From Deinandra increscens subsp. villosa (Eukaryota > Streptophyta > Magnoliopsida > Asterales > Asteraceae), in the NCBI GenBank assembly GCA_039602395.1, contig JBCNJP010000006.1, positions 54,711,502 through 54,775,501 of the forward strand: a stretch of 64,000 nucleotides of DNA. The letters are read 5' to 3'. Made by a program: the position numbers and the translations under genes. The notes beneath the pieces are model-generated. The model was not told the DNA's origin. It saw only the letters and a program-made list of their open reading frames with translations, and searched no databases. The first letter of the stretch is position 1, and each line of letters starts with the position of its first letter. Positions 1-11,222 of this stretch are shown in pieces.

Positions 1-69
1 TTCTGTATCGGTGTGAATAGGTAACAAAAATATATAAGATTGTGGTTTGACATGTTTTAGCTTCTTTGA

Positions 70-111
70 TCTTCCGGTGGAAAGGTCCTCGGGAAGCAAC
101 TTGCCACCAAG
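70..111 (+). pseudogene. possible histone H3 N-terminal tail exon fragment
   Basis: In the frame starting at 70 the DNA reads SSGGKVLGKQLATK and is followed at once by a GT splice-donor-like GTATAT. This resembles the H3 tail around Lys14 to Lys27 (GGK, then KQLATK), with three substitutions between GGK and KQ. The reading frame is closed just upstream and no following H3 exon is visible downstream. If genuine, it is a decayed exon piece of an intron-bearing H3 gene. The match is only 14 residues, so chance or an unrelated protein is possible. Confidence 0.35.
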
Positions 112-990
112 GTATATGATTTCTAAATTCCTCTTTCATTTATGTATAATTCACTGGATGTTTATGCATTTTTACTTGCAATGTTCGATATGTGGTCGTG
201 AGTGATTGGATTTTCATTTGGTTATATAATACCTATTCTATGTGACTATTTTTTTTTTTGGTTACATTCGTTTTAGCCAACCAAATTTTTGTTTCTTTTC
301 ATGTGATTTCAGTTAAGAGGTGAAGCATAAAGGAAGCATTGTCTGTTATTCTTTACTTCATTGTTATTCTTTACTACATTTATGAACATAATGACATGAG
401 ATAAATGGTTAAAAAGTTTACATTTACTATATGTGTTGTTATCTTAAAAATAAGTAGGCACTTTAGGGTTTTTATTTTCTGTGATAGTATCATTTTGTGA
501 TTTATGTAATGATATGTTGTCTTTTTAGGTTTGTGAGACAAGGGGTCACCAGGCTGGTTTCCAAGGAGTTAAGTACATTGCATTCTTTGCAAAATGACAG
601 GTATTTTGCTATTGTTGATTTATCTGTCATGTATTGTTCAAAAGCGAAGAACTATTATGACATTGAATCTAAAATTTAAGTGATGTGAAAAGGCTTGAAG
701 TGCAGCTAGAGTGTTTACCCTATTTGGCCTTTTTTATTTACCTTTGTCATTTGTCTTAGCATTTAACAAATAATTTCCTTTTAATGCACAAGACGTTTGA
801 AATCATTTTATCAATGCAGGTGTTATACATGATTCTTTTTATATTTGGGAACTATTGAACTATTCTAATGGATTTGATGTTTCAAATTTGTGAGATCTTT
901 AGCCATATGAAGGAGCCTCTCATATGGCCATTTCATGTATGTTAAAGGGTTCAAGCTCTTAAAACATACATCAAGATTGTTGTGGCTCTT
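112..990. other. AT-rich stretch without recognisable gene
   Basis: No open frame here has family character. A plausible AG/GT-bounded segment at about 529-599 gives no protein I recognise. The composition is intron-like (T-rich), consistent with decayed gene or intron sequence. Confidence 0.5.
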
Positions 991-1155
991 TTAAACGCTT
1001 CTGATTTCATTCGGTTGTTAAGATTAGAGGTGATCTGTTTCTCAGTTTAAAATTTTTAGACATACATTCATTTTTTTAAACGCTTCTGATTTCATTCGGT
1101 TGTTAAGATTAGAGGTGATCTGTTTCTCAGTTTAAAATTTTTAGACATATATTCA
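991..1155. repeat. 85-bp tandem duplication
   Basis: A unit beginning TTTAAACGCTTCTGATTTC near 992 recurs from about 1077 with a period of 85 bp. The two copies are almost identical through TTTTTAGACATA. The high identity indicates a recent slippage or unequal-exchange duplication. Confidence 0.85.
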
Positions 1156-1164
1156 TTTCTCTTA

Positions 1165-1660
1165 CCCAATTCTTAGGACACAAATAGATTTTGATGGATA
1201 CCCTTAACCTCACGAGGTTCGTTTTTGCTTCTGTAGTGCTAATTTTGTCTTCATTGATCACTGGTATTGTTAGTCTTAAACATTAGATTTGTTGTTTAGT
1301 GTTAATTGTTGATAGCAGATAATTAATGTTATTTGGGTTGTTTGTTTAGTGATGCGCAAGACAATGTGTATATCAAAAACACAGATACAAACATGTAATA
1401 GCCGCCGCAAATATAAACTTTCATTATATTAAACCTTTAAATCTATGCGATACTTAATCATAAATTCCTGAATTAAATCTATACCGTAACCACGAAAGTC
1501 TAGTCTAAATCCTAAATATTTAATCATAAATTCCTGAATTTGAAACTTTATAAAAGTAAAATTACTAAAATCTAAACATCTTTACATTATAATAAATGAT
1601 TACATTTAAGTACACGTGTCGCTCTCATATTAATCCTTATCCTGGTTTTCCCGCTTTTCT
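1165..1660. other. AT-rich non-coding stretch
   Basis: There is no ORF of note. The segment contains degenerate direct repeats of TTAATCATAAATTCCTGAAT near 1454 and 1519. It may belong to the Helitron whose 3' end is at 2121, but I cannot place the left end. Confidence 0.4.
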
Positions 1661-2121
1661 CTCTCTCTTATTAAATATCTTATACTTATATAATTAAATA
1701 TAAAAATATAAATCTTCTTATTTCTAATAATCTATTATAAGTTAGTAAATTAAAATAAGATTTTAATTATATCTTATCTTAAAATATATTTTATAATTTT
1801 TAAATCTTTATTATCATTTAATAATAATAATTTTTTCTATTAAATATCTCATACTTTTATAATTAAATATAAAAAATTTAAATCTTTTTATTTCTAATAA
1901 TTTATTAAAAGTTAGTAAACTAAAATAAGATTTTAATTATATTTTATCTTAAATATATATATATTTTTAAATCTTTATTATCATTTAATTATAATTTTTA
2001 AATATTTTTTATTTTTATTTCACAAATGGCCAGTGACATCTAACACATAAATATTTATAAAATTATGATTTACAATATGTTACATTTACTTAACCCATGT
2101 ATTACATGGGTTCTAACCTAG
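1660..2121 (+). mobile_element. Helitron 3' terminal region (non-autonomous; left end unresolved)
   Basis: A perfect 9-bp-arm palindrome at 2093-2111 (ACCCATGTA, one base, TACATGGGT) lies 6 nt before CTAG at 2118-2121, which is followed by T. A short hairpin just upstream of CTRR, with insertion before T, is the classic Helitron 3' end. The AT-rich body holds two diverged direct copies of a unit of about 170 bp (about 1665-1835 and 1838-2005, beginning ATTAAATATC). No Rep/helicase coding is present. The 5' TC end is not identified, so the start coordinate is only the edge of the AT-rich repeat body. Confidence 0.6.
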
Positions 2122-2339
2122 TGGGTAATAAAAAAGAAACTAATAACAATAAAAGACTCGAACCCGAATTAGGGTTAACCGGATAAAAGCGGAACTGATT
2201 ATTATTAAATTATTAATTATTAAATATATAATAATCAAAATCTTCTTCATTTATTTAAAGTAAATAAATAAATAAAGTTCGGACCCACCCAAATGTATAA
2301 GAGAGACGATCCTGTTCCCAATTTCATTTTCTCGCATCA

Positions 2340-2423
2340 CTGATTACTGAACCGCTCTCTCTCTCTCTCTCGTCTCCGCAAGAAATCAATCGAATCAATC
2401 AATCTCTCTGTTCGCTTTTTGCA
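2340..2423 (+). promoter_or_regulatory. CT-rich 5' leader of the repeat-protein gene
   Basis: A (CT)n microsatellite at about 2354-2371 and a pyrimidine-rich leader precede the ATG at 2424, as is common in plant 5' UTRs. The upstream 2200-2290 stretch is AT-rich with TATATAATA-like sequence about 130 bp before the CT tract. The transcription start is inferred, not seen. Confidence 0.4.
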
Positions 2424-5400
2424 ATGGCAGCCATTTTGTATTTGTTTGTGTTGTTTTGTGTTTTTCTTGCAGGTCAGTTTCAATTCCAGAAGAAGAAGAA
2501 GAAGCAAGGAGGGCCTCGTGGTGTCGGCGATGTAAGTTTCTAGGGTTTATTGAATTTTTTTTTTGCGATTTCTTGAACACATTAGGATTGATTGCAAAAT
2601 CCTCCTCCCTCTATGTCTATATGTATGTATGTATTCAGTGACCGACTGTTTTTAATTATTGCGGTCCTCCTGATTGTTTGATTCTTGATAATAATAATAA
2701 TAAATATACAATAATCTATAGCTTGTAAGTTTCTGATTCTTTATTAGGGTTTATTGATTGTTTTTGCGAGTTCTTGAACACATTAGGGTTGTTTGTAAAA
2801 TCCTCCTTCCTCTATCTCTATATCTATGTATGTATTCAGTGACCGACTGTTTTTAATTATTGCGGTCCTCCTGATTGTTTGATTCTTGATTGCTTTTTTA
2901 TTCTGTATGTATGTGAATGAATGAAATAATAATAATAATAATAATAAATATACAATAATCTATAGCCTCTGTTGTAAGTTTCTGATTCTTTATTAGGGTT
3001 TATTGATCGTTTTTGCGAGTTCTTGAACACATTAGGGTTGTTTGTTTGTGGGATTACATGTCTTTGAATCCTGGCTTCCACTGTTTGAACCAGTTAATAT
3101 GAACATAGTAAATAAGAAGAGGTAGATGTAGTCGATTCTATTCTGATTTGGTGTTAAAGAGTCAATGTGTTGGCAGATTTTGTTTCTCTGTTTTAGAAAA
3201 ACAACTCTATTATTTATAAACTCCTTTTATCAACATTATTTGCAGGATTTCGTTGATATGTCCTATGACACGGAGATGACCCCGGCTGTTGTAACACGAA
3301 GCTGCAGAGCTACGGATGCTGCTGATTACAAAGTTGTATCTCCTATAATTCCTCTTTGCTCACCTCTGCTAGAAAAGTTGGAGCTTCCTTTTGACAGAAT
3401 CCCTAAAAAACAATCAGTTCCTTCTACCGCTGAAAAGGTTATGTTCCTTGGTGCATGCTCAGGTTCAAAACAACCCGTTCAATCTGCTCCAAAACAACCC
3501 GTTCAATCTGCTGATTACAAAGTTGTATCTCCTATAATTCCTCTTTGCTCACCTCTGCTAGAAAAGTTGGAGCTTCCTTTTGACAGAATCCCTAAAAAAC
3601 AATCAGTTCCTTCTACCGCTGAAAAGGTTATGTTCCTTGGTGCATGCTCAGGTTCAAAACAACCCGTTCAATCTGCTCCAAAAATAGTAGTTCCTTCCGA
3701 TAGAAGACCTGAAACTCCCCATAGAAAAGCAACCGTTTCTTCTGCCAAAAAGCAGCCGGTTGTTTCAGCTTCATCCTCCAGAAAATCCGCGCTTTCGTGT
3801 GCCACAAAAATAGTAGTTCCGTCCGATAGTAGACCGGAAGTTCCTCATAGAAAAGCAGCTGTTTCTCCTACCAAAAAACAGCCAGTTATTTCAGCCACAT
3901 CCTCCAGAAAATCTGTGATTTCTTGTGCGAAAAAACCGGTAGTTCCCTGTGATACAAGACCGGACATTCCTCGTAGAAAAGCAACTGTTTTTTCTGCCAA
4001 AAAGCAACCGGTTATTTCAGCCACATCCTTCAGAAAACCAGTAATTTCATGTGCGAAAAAACTGTTAGCTCCCTGTGATACAAGACCGGAAATTCCCCTT
4101 AGAAAAGCAACTGTTTCTTCTACGAAAAAGCAGCCAGTTATTTCAGCTTCATCCTCCAGAAAATCCGTGCTTTCGTGTGCCACAAAAATAGTAGTTCCGT
4201 CCGATAGTAGACCGGAAATTCCTCATAGAAAAGCAGTTGTTTCTTCAACCAAAAAGCAGCCAGTTATTTCAGCCACATCCTCCAGAAAGTCTGTGATTTC
4301 TTCTGCGAAAAAAGTGGTAGTTCCCTGTGATACAAGACCGGACATTCCTCGTAGAAAAGCAACTGTTTTTTCTGCCAAAAAGCAACCGGTTATTTCAGCC
4401 ACATCCTCCAGAAAGTCAGTGATTTCGTGTGCGAAAAAACCGGTAGTTCCCTGTGATACAAGACCGGAAATTCCCCATAGAAAAGCAACCGTTTCTTCTA
4501 CCAAAAAGCAGCCAGTTATTTCAGCTTCACCCTCCAGAAAATCCGTGCTTTCGTGTGCCACAAAAATAGTAGTTCCGTCCGATAGTAGACCGGAAATTCC
4601 TCATAGAAAAGCAACTGTTTTTTCTGCCAAAAAGCAACCGGTTATTTCAACCACATCCTCCAGAAAGTCTGTGATTTCTTCTGCGAAAAAAGTGGTAGTT
4701 CCCTGTGATACAAGACCGGACATTCGTCATAGAAAAGCAACTGTTTTTTCTGCCAAAAAGCAACCGGTTATTTCAGCCACATCCTTCAGAAAACCAGTAA
4801 TTTCATGTGCGAAAAAACTGTTAGCTCCCTGTGATACAAGACCGGAAATTCCCCTTAGAAAAGCAACTGTTTCTTCTACGAAAAAGCAGCCAGTTATTTC
4901 AGCTTCATCCTCCAGAAAATCCGTGCTTTCGTGTGCCACAAAAATAGTAGTTCCGTCCGATAGTAGACCGGAAATTCCTCATAGAAAAGCAGCTGTTTCT
5001 TCAACCAAAAAGCAGCCAGTTATTTCAGCCACATCCTCCAGAAAGTCTGTGATTTCTTCTGCGAAAAAAGTGGTAGTTCCCTGTGATACAAGACCGGACA
5101 TTCCTCGTAGAAAAGCAACTGTTTTTTCTGCCAAAAAGCAACCGGTTATTTCAGCCACATCCTCCAGAAAGTCAGTGATTTCGTGTGCGAAAAAACCGGT
5201 AGTTCCCTGTGATACAAGACCGGAAATTCCCCATAGAAAAGCAACCGTTTCTTCTACCAAAAAGCAGCCAGTTATTTCAGCTTCACCGTCCAGAAAATCC
5301 GTGCTTTCGTGTGCAAAAAAACTGGTAGTTCCCTGTGATACAAGACCGGAAATTCCCTACAGCAAAGCAACTGTTTCTTCTGCCAAAAAACAACTGGTTA

Positions 5401-5600
5401 TCTCTGCCCCATTATCCAGAAAAGCAGTGAGTTCGTGTGCGAAAAAACTGGTAGTTCCCTGTGATACAAGACCGGAAATTCCCCATAGAAAAGAAACTGT
5501 TTCCTCTGCCAAAAAACAACCGGTTATCTCTGTCCCATCCTCAAGAAAGTCAGTGTTCTTGTGCGCCACAAAACCGGCAGTTTCGTCAAAATACTGGTAG
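2424..5600 (+). CDS. two-exon gene for a 42-residue-repeat, Lys/Ser/Val/Pro-rich protein
   Basis: I infer exon 1 at 2424-2531 and exon 2 at 3246-5600, joined in phase 0 across an intron with GTAAGT donor and TTTGCAG acceptor, giving about 820 residues. Exon 1 encodes a hydrophobic N-terminus (MAAILYLFVLFCVFLAG) followed by five lysines, which could be a signal peptide. Alternatively translation starts at MSYDTEM (3258). Exon 2 opens with a 63-residue tandem duplication (DYKVVSPIIPLC...), then fifteen 42-residue repeats, then PAVSSKYW and stop. Repeat hallmarks are (V/I)VP(S/C)D(T/S)RPEIPHRKA, TKKQPVIS and SRKSV(I/L)SCA(K/T)K. The frame stays open through 2.3 kb of repeats, which argues for coding. 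The composition is basic and low-complexity, so a disordered structural or nucleic-acid-binding role is possible. I do not recognise the family and assign no function. Confidence 0.6.
2532..3050 (+). repeat. triplicated intron segment, each copy headed by a splice donor
   Basis: Three direct copies begin GTAAGTTTCT at 2532, about 2725 and about 2972. The first two share long matching tracts (TTCAGTGACCGACTG, TTGCGGTCCTCC, and AATAATAAT microsatellites ending ATCTATAGC); the third is shorter. All copies keep AGGGTTTATTGA and TTCTTGAACACATTAG. The array fills most of the intron between exons 1 and 2 of the repeat-protein gene, so three equivalent GTAAGT donors exist. Confidence 0.85.
3324..3680 (+). 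repeat. 189-bp in-frame tandem duplication in the repeat-protein gene
   Basis: The DNA from GATTACAAAGTTGTATCTCC at 3324 restarts at 3513, a period of 189 bp or 63 codons, and the copies appear identical over the shared length. The first copy carries an extra KQPVQSA module relative to the second. Because the length is a multiple of three, the frame is preserved. Confidence 0.9.
3684..5573 (+). repeat. 15 x 126-bp coding minisatellite with higher-order structure
   Basis: Fifteen consecutive units are each exactly 126 bp (42 codons). Units alternate among subtypes starting IVVPSD, PVVPCD, LLAPCD, VVVPCD and LVVPCD. Units 3-7 and 9-13 match in order, so a six-unit (756-bp) block has been duplicated on top of the base array. 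The last two units (14, 15) are the most diverged, as expected at an array edge. The antisense strand is also open for up to 112 codons at a time, a by-product of the repeat composition. Confidence 0.95.
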
Positions 5601-5912
5601 ATCGCTTTGCCTATGAAGCGGGCTTAAGATCACAAGATTACAGATCCGTAGGACAAAGGTTGTAGGCTTGGACCTGTGGTAAATGGTGGTGGAATGGTTG
5701 CTGTTGCAGTTTGGGTAGTGAAGACTTGCGCGCCCGCAAGTTACCAGGTTAGGTTCCTTACGTTTGATAGCTTAGTTTGGTTGAAAATTTGCAGAGGAAG
5801 GGTTTCAGTTCTGAAGAGTTCCAGGTTAGATTTCTCATATTTTATTGTTGGGTTTGGTCCTTGAAAGTTGGCTGTTTAGCATACTGATAAACCACAATGC
5901 ACCTCCACTTCC

Positions 5913-5993
5913 CCTGACAAAAACCTTAAAAAGACCAGTATCTTAGATCATAACTGCATCAAGCACTTACTCGATGAAACTGTCACCGACGTA
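5913..5993 (+). pseudogene. signal peptidase complex subunit 2-like first-exon fragment
   Basis: The frame from 5913 reads PDKNLKKTSILDHNCIKHL and continues LDETVTDV before a GTAGGC donor-like site. The LLD-x-(S/C)IKH-LLDE-(S/T)V pattern is what I associate with the N-terminal cytosolic segment of the microsomal signal peptidase 25-kDa subunit (SPCS2), which assists secretory signal cleavage at the ER. No downstream SPCS2 exon with its membrane segments is visible nearby, so this is an isolated fragment. It lies about 310 bp after the stop of the repeat-protein gene. The assignment rests on about 27 residues. Confidence 0.5.
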
Positions 5994-5999
5994 GGCATC

Positions 6000-7795
6000 A
6001 GTTTCTTCATTATTTTTCTGTACTAACATGTTTTGTTGAACCAGGGAAGGTGTTAAAATGAGTAAGATTAGATTGCTGATCAGAATTCATTGCCATTTTT
6101 GCTCAGTTTTACAATAAGAAGTTCCCAAATGACAGAATTTTCTTATGGGATACATTGTTTCATTTCTCTTTTTAAATCTTAAATTGAATTTTAATTCTGA
6201 CTTCTACCACAGAGCAAAAGCTATGTGATCTACAGTTTTTTATCTTCTTGTACGAATAGTCTGAATAATTAGGTTTGTTTGATATTTGATCATGGCAGGT
6301 ATGTGTTATTCAATGGAATATTGCAACAGCTGATCATCTACACCATGGAAAATATTGCGTTTTTGTTCACGTACCCTCTGTGTATGTGAACATTCTGTGA
6401 ATCTATTTGAACTCTTAACATTGATTATATACCCTTGTTATATGTAGGAATGAGTGTGTTAATAGTTGATGAGGCATGGGTAATAATCTTTGTAATTCGA
6501 ATTTGTGTTTAGTGATTTCAAACTGCTGATATAACACATGTTGATGCTGTTTTCCTTGGGTGGGGTCATGCCCTGAGTTCGAGATGCATTGGAATAGATT
6601 CACAAAAGGTTACTCTTTGATCCAACACTTCTATGGAGTGGTTCTCATGTAAATATTGCCACTTTATAGTCTTTTTCTAAACTTTACATTGATTTTTATT
6701 TCTCAAAAAATGGTAAGGCGTGAGCAAATTCTCCCATCTTTATTAATGGTAAGCTCATGGTGTGCTTCTCATGTCACCAACATAATGTCAAATTCAGAAT
6801 AGTTTATCCACTTTTCTGTCAACCTAGGCGGATGATCTTTGTTATAATGAATGCAACTTCATGGTTTCAGGGCTTTCATCTTTCTGTGATGGTTGCTGCT
6901 AAAACGGTGCGGTGTTGGATTACCAAAATCAACTTATGGATCTTTTTAATATAGCCGAGGTTTGTTCTTTACTTCTTATCTAAATGCCTTCACATTAGTA
7001 AGGTAGTTGTGCCGCCCTTTTTAGATGCTCTTGGCCATCGGCAGGGTCGTTACTATCTTCATGACTAAAAAGGTAACCTTTCATGTTCAAAATTGGCGTG
7101 TGCTCATGTTTTTTCATGTTCAAAATTTCAATTACTAGTGGCTGCTGAGATAACACATGTTGATGCTGTTTGCCATGCATCTGAAATCCCTGAACTGCCA
7201 TAGTGCCATATATATTAGGGAAGTTATTGCAATGCTTAAGCAAGAAGCCAAGGTTTCAAGAGATTTATTAAGAGTTTATTTTTTGTTCCATAGAAGGCCT
7301 ACCTCTAGAATGTGTACTGTAGGAACACTTTTTGTGAAAGACTACAAACCATATATACTTTGACAAAACTGGTCTAGTTTACCTTTCTAAGTTTTTATCC
7401 AATTTTTTCACTTTATTGGCTGTTGTGGTTTCAAATGGGTTCTGATAACAGTTTGACACATCCGAACGTGAAATATGTGGAAATTGAACAAACTAAAAGT
7501 TAACAATGGTAACAAACTAGATGATGATCTATATTTGAGATATAGACTAGCTATCCTAAATATGGGCTACTCTTGAGAGGTAGAACTTTGGTTATGATAC
7601 TCAATTAGCCCCTCTTGTTTGTGATCAAAATATACATGTTTTAGTGTAGGAAAAGATTAGATAAATGAATACATGTATTGGCTTCTTTCTTATTGCCTAA
7701 AAAGGATATACATTATTTTATCTAGACTAGTAAAAATGACGCTTTGTGGTTATTATTTTTATTACTTTTTTTGGCATTTTATGGTTCTGAAATTG
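6000..7795. other. intron-like stretch upstream of the eRF3 remnant, with a segmental duplication
   Basis: No convincing coding exon is seen. Positions 6481-6965 are a diverged copy of 13226-13720 (shared tracts include ACACTTCTATGGAGTGGTTC and ATGTAAATATTGCCACTTTA). In the downstream copy this sequence directly follows an eRF3 P-loop exon, so here it is probably the matching eRF3 intron whose own P-loop exon has been lost. A short related tract recurs at 7145-7195. Confidence 0.6.
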
Positions 7796-7799
7796 GCAG

Positions 7800-9229
7800 G
7801 GCGCACTTTGAGACAGAATCTACACGATTTACTATATTGCATGCACCGGTAACTAACTGTCTTTGCGATGATACTTTTCATGTAGTGAATAATCTTCAGT
7901 TATAGTCACGAAAAAAAATGTAGTTAATTGGCTTTGTTGTCAGTATTCCATAAAAGGAGCTATGAATGATAGATCTTGAGTAGTCAAACAGCCAAACATG
8001 TCTGTTCTGGCACAAGTTTGTTTTACTACATGGTTATAGCAAATTAACTCAAATTATTTGCTACATGTTACTTTGGATGTCAAGATTAATTCAATGTTAT
8101 ATACTCCATTTGTGCTGAGCTGCAGTATTGTATTTTTCTACTTCAAATCTACTCTTTAGACTAAATGATTGTGAGTTCATCTCTAAAGATAACCAACCAT
8201 TCAATTAATGTGTGTGCATTGATTTCTCTAGTGATCATTTTTAATGGTTTTATGTCTTTCAGATCAGTGGTGCTTCTCTGGCTGATATAGGTATGCTGGT
8301 AAGCGTTTGCTTTAATGGAGTCTTGTTATCCTGTATTGTGATAGCTTAATTACATCTTTGCCCTCCCTCCCAGGTTATATCTGCCCGAGAAGGTGAATTT
8401 GAAACTGGATGTGAAAGCTGTGAGGAAACTCGTGAACATGTTCAACTTACAAAGACTTGGGGTGTTTCTATGCTGCTGGTTGTTGTCAATAAAATGGATG
8501 ACCCAACTGTTAACTGGTCAAAAGAGAGGTGCTTGGGCCATTTTTTTTACATTTTTTTTCTATTTCTTATATTCACTGTAAGGGTGTTTTTTGCAGGTAT
8601 GATGAAATTGAGTCAAGAATGGTTCCCTTTTTGAAGCTTTCAGGCTTTGGACTTGCAGGTATTGCTGTTCTGTTGGTAATCTTACTGTTACATTTGTTTG
8701 GTGTTCATTTTTTTAATGGTTGCAGACATTAGGTTTCTTCCAATTTCTGGACTCCTTGGTGTCAACATGCAAATAAGAATGGACATAGAGCTATGTCCAT
8801 GGTAGAGTGGTCAATGTCTTTTTGAAGCCCTTGATGCTATTGAAGTTCCTCCACGAGATCCAACTGCTCCATTTGGGTATCATTTTTCCGATTACGGTTT
8901 CTTCTAAACTACTTGTGCTACTGAAATGAGTTAGAATTACCGCTATCGAACTCAATATATAATTACAAGGATGCCTATTATTGACAAGTCCAAAGATATG
9001 GGGACCGTTGTTGTAATTGGAAAAGTGGAATCTGGTAGTGTACGCGAGGGAAATAACATGCTCCTTATGCCAAACAAGGTGCTTTTCTAACAACTTATTT
9101 AAGAATAATATTTCTGATGACCAATTTCTAAGAGGGCACAGTTGTAATTTGTATTTGCAGGCTCAGGTGAAAGTTGTTTCCATATATTGTGATGAAGACA
9201 AAGTTAGGATTGCAGGTCCTGGTGAGAAT
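7800..9229 (+). pseudogene. eRF3 (peptide chain release factor GTPase subunit) pseudogene, intron-bearing
   Basis: Seven exon-like blocks follow in gene order, each bounded by AG/GT: 7800-7848 (RAHFETESTRFTILHAP), 8263-8298 (ISGASLADIGML), 8374-8528 (from VISAREGEFETG to NKMDDPTVNWSKER), 8597-8658 (YDEIESRMVPFLKLSG), 8726-8876, 8970-9078 and 9161-about 9229 (AQVKVVSIYCDEDKVRIAGP). These match the translational GTPase core of eRF3, which with eRF1 terminates translation; NKMD is the G4 motif. The protein is dead: the expected second Trp after CPW is a TAG stop at 8803-8805, the exon between ILHAP and ISGAS (G3/switch II end) is missing, an extra Val interrupts TVVVIGKVESG, and the C-terminal beta-barrel exons are absent. 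Introns are kept, so it arose by DNA duplication rather than retrotransposition. Confidence 0.85.
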
Positions 9230-9296
9230 CCTAACTTTTCATGTTCAAAAATTGGTGCGTGCTCATGTTTTTTTTTACTGTATTCAGGAAATGAAC

Positions 9297-9354
9297 CTTG
9301 ACCCAGTACAACGGGTGAAGTTCAGGTTACCCAGTACAACGGATGAAGTTCAGG
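9297..9354 (+). repeat. 28-bp tandem duplication
   Basis: ACCCAGTACAACGGGTGAAG plus eight bases occurs twice head to tail, with one mismatch (GGGTG versus GGATG). It lies just after the last eRF3-like exon, where the sequence stops matching that gene. Confidence 0.8.
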
Positions 9355-11024
9355 TTATCCCAAAAGATAGCAAATGTAAGATCTTTACTGTCTTTTGGTC
9401 CTTTAGGTTCCATAGTAAGTTCATGGTTCATGATGCAGATGGGAAGATCTTCACGATTCAAATCTGTAAATGTTCAAGCTTTTCTCAAGTTGCATGGTTC
9501 AGATATGTTTCAAGTACCACATTAATCTTACCACTCACAGGTTTCTTTGCACATTCAGTGATTAATTTCAATTGTATTTTTCTAAACAATTCTTCACGTC
9601 ACTGCCTTTGATTGTAGACATTGAATATGAGGGGTCTCATACCATACCTAGGTACCATTTCACACCTGCTCTCCCATTCCGTTGATAGCAGCCTTGAGTC
9701 CTTGACATCGATTTGTGTTTCTGGTGTGCCTGGCCCTTCAGATTTCTTAAGAGAAGTGACAGAGACCACCATCATAGATTCACAGTCTTTTCGCATCCAC
9801 GAATAGCTGTTCATCGGCTTCATCTTCATCGATTTGTGTTTCTGGTGTATTGGTGCTTTTTACAAAATCATCGGAGAAAGAAAAGCAAGTGAGACAGGGA
9901 ACCGACATCCGGTCTTGACTGCCATGAGTCCTTTTCTTTTCTGTGGTTTTAATTTTGGGCGATGTTTCCTTTTTGTGTGTATTCACTTGCACATGTTTTT
10001 ATTCACCTCTAGCAAAATCAGGAACTCGGTTAGGGGTTGGAATCGAGGATGCTACTTGCTGATGCTATGTTTCTTTGCACTTTTAAGTTATAATCGTTTC
10101 TCCCCATAACATATTTTTCATCAATCTATTTTTGTTTCTGCAGGTTTCTTAATTTTCAGTACTATGTTAAATTTTTAGGAGATTGCAGCTCCACCACGTG
10201 TAGATCCAGACATCAAGATTACTAAGTCATTAGCATCCAGGTAAGACAATAATAGTACTGATATGTATCCTTTTCTTCTGTTTATGTTTCTTGAAAACCG
10301 GCTGCTTCACTTCGACATGAATCACCAATTCTTGATGTGTAGAATAAATTTCAATTTTGAGAGTAGTTGTTTATTTTATATTGAAAGATACAAAATTTCC
10401 TACTAATCTGAAGCTGAAAGTTAGTGTGGCTTGATCTAAGAGTCAAAATAGGTCAACATCAAAGTGTATCTTTATCTTTTCTTCTTCAAACAGAAAAAGA
10501 CTAATGAAAGTGGTAAATTATAGAATTTTACATAAACAAGCAGAATAAAAATCCGTTCTTTTTTCAAGGAAAAAGAGGATTTGTGAGAAGATCCAAAAGG
10601 GTTAAAAGAAACATACCTTTCAGATATAAAACAAGAAAAAAAATCAAAACTTTAATGAATAAAATCCTAAAGGTTTCAATCATAGTGTAAACAGTTCCCA
10701 TATGCCATATATATTTATATTTTGTTAAAAATAAACAACAAATTTAAAGATCCAAGATTTAGAACAAGATAGAGAGAAAGAGCTTAAGTCGAACCCCATG
10801 AAGGATTGGAATGAATGCAGTAGTTGAGCTGCAGAAGTTGTTCGGCAGGGTGGATAAGCACAAAGTTAAAAATCCAAAAGGCTCCTTTTTGGTAATTTTT
10901 TATTCGGTTAAGCATTTGGTTATCTTTCAAAACCACCCCAACTTTTTTGCATCAAGTTGGTGCTTCCTACTTTTAAGAGGTAAGTTTTCAATGTTTGATG
11001 CGTTTTTCAGGTGCTGTTATCTAA
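9355..11024. other. unresolved intron-like region with weak exon candidates
   Basis: A splice-bounded block at 10179-10240 (TTTTTAG before, GTAAGA after) reads EIAAPPRVDPDIKITKSLAS, which I do not recognise. On the minus strand, two TPETQID-containing segments at about 9700 and 9835 share CATCGATTTGTGTTTCTGGT, suggesting a small duplication. No other coding is supported. Confidence 0.3.
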
Positions 11025-11222
11025 TTATAAACCTACCAAAATGATGGCAAACTAGAATTCATAGAGGGTAATGACTTTGATTTCGATTTATAGCAATGGC
11101 CAACAACGATGAACAACAAAAACTAGAATTCATAGTGGGTAATGACTTTGATTTCGATTTATAAACCTACGAAAATGATAGCAAACTAGAAATCATAGTG
11201 GGCAATGACTTTGATTTCTCTC
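11025..11222. repeat. imperfect triplicate repeat, units of about 65-95 bp
   Basis: AAACTAGAATTCATAG followed by GGGTAATGACTTTGATTTCG occurs near 11050 and 11117, and a third diverged copy lies near 11183. ATAAACCTACC/GAAAATGAT precedes the first and third copies. Confidence 0.75.

Noticed and set aside
2456..2641. Glu-rich 61-codon frame over exon 1 of the repeat-protein gene
   Set aside because: It is an alternative frame over an AGA/GAA repeat and reads through the GTAAGT donor; the phase-0 join to exon 2 supports the other frame.
8391..8581. separate small genes inside the eRF3 region
   Set aside because: These frames overlap eRF3 exons in the wrong phase; the exon-by-exon match to eRF3 explains the sequence.
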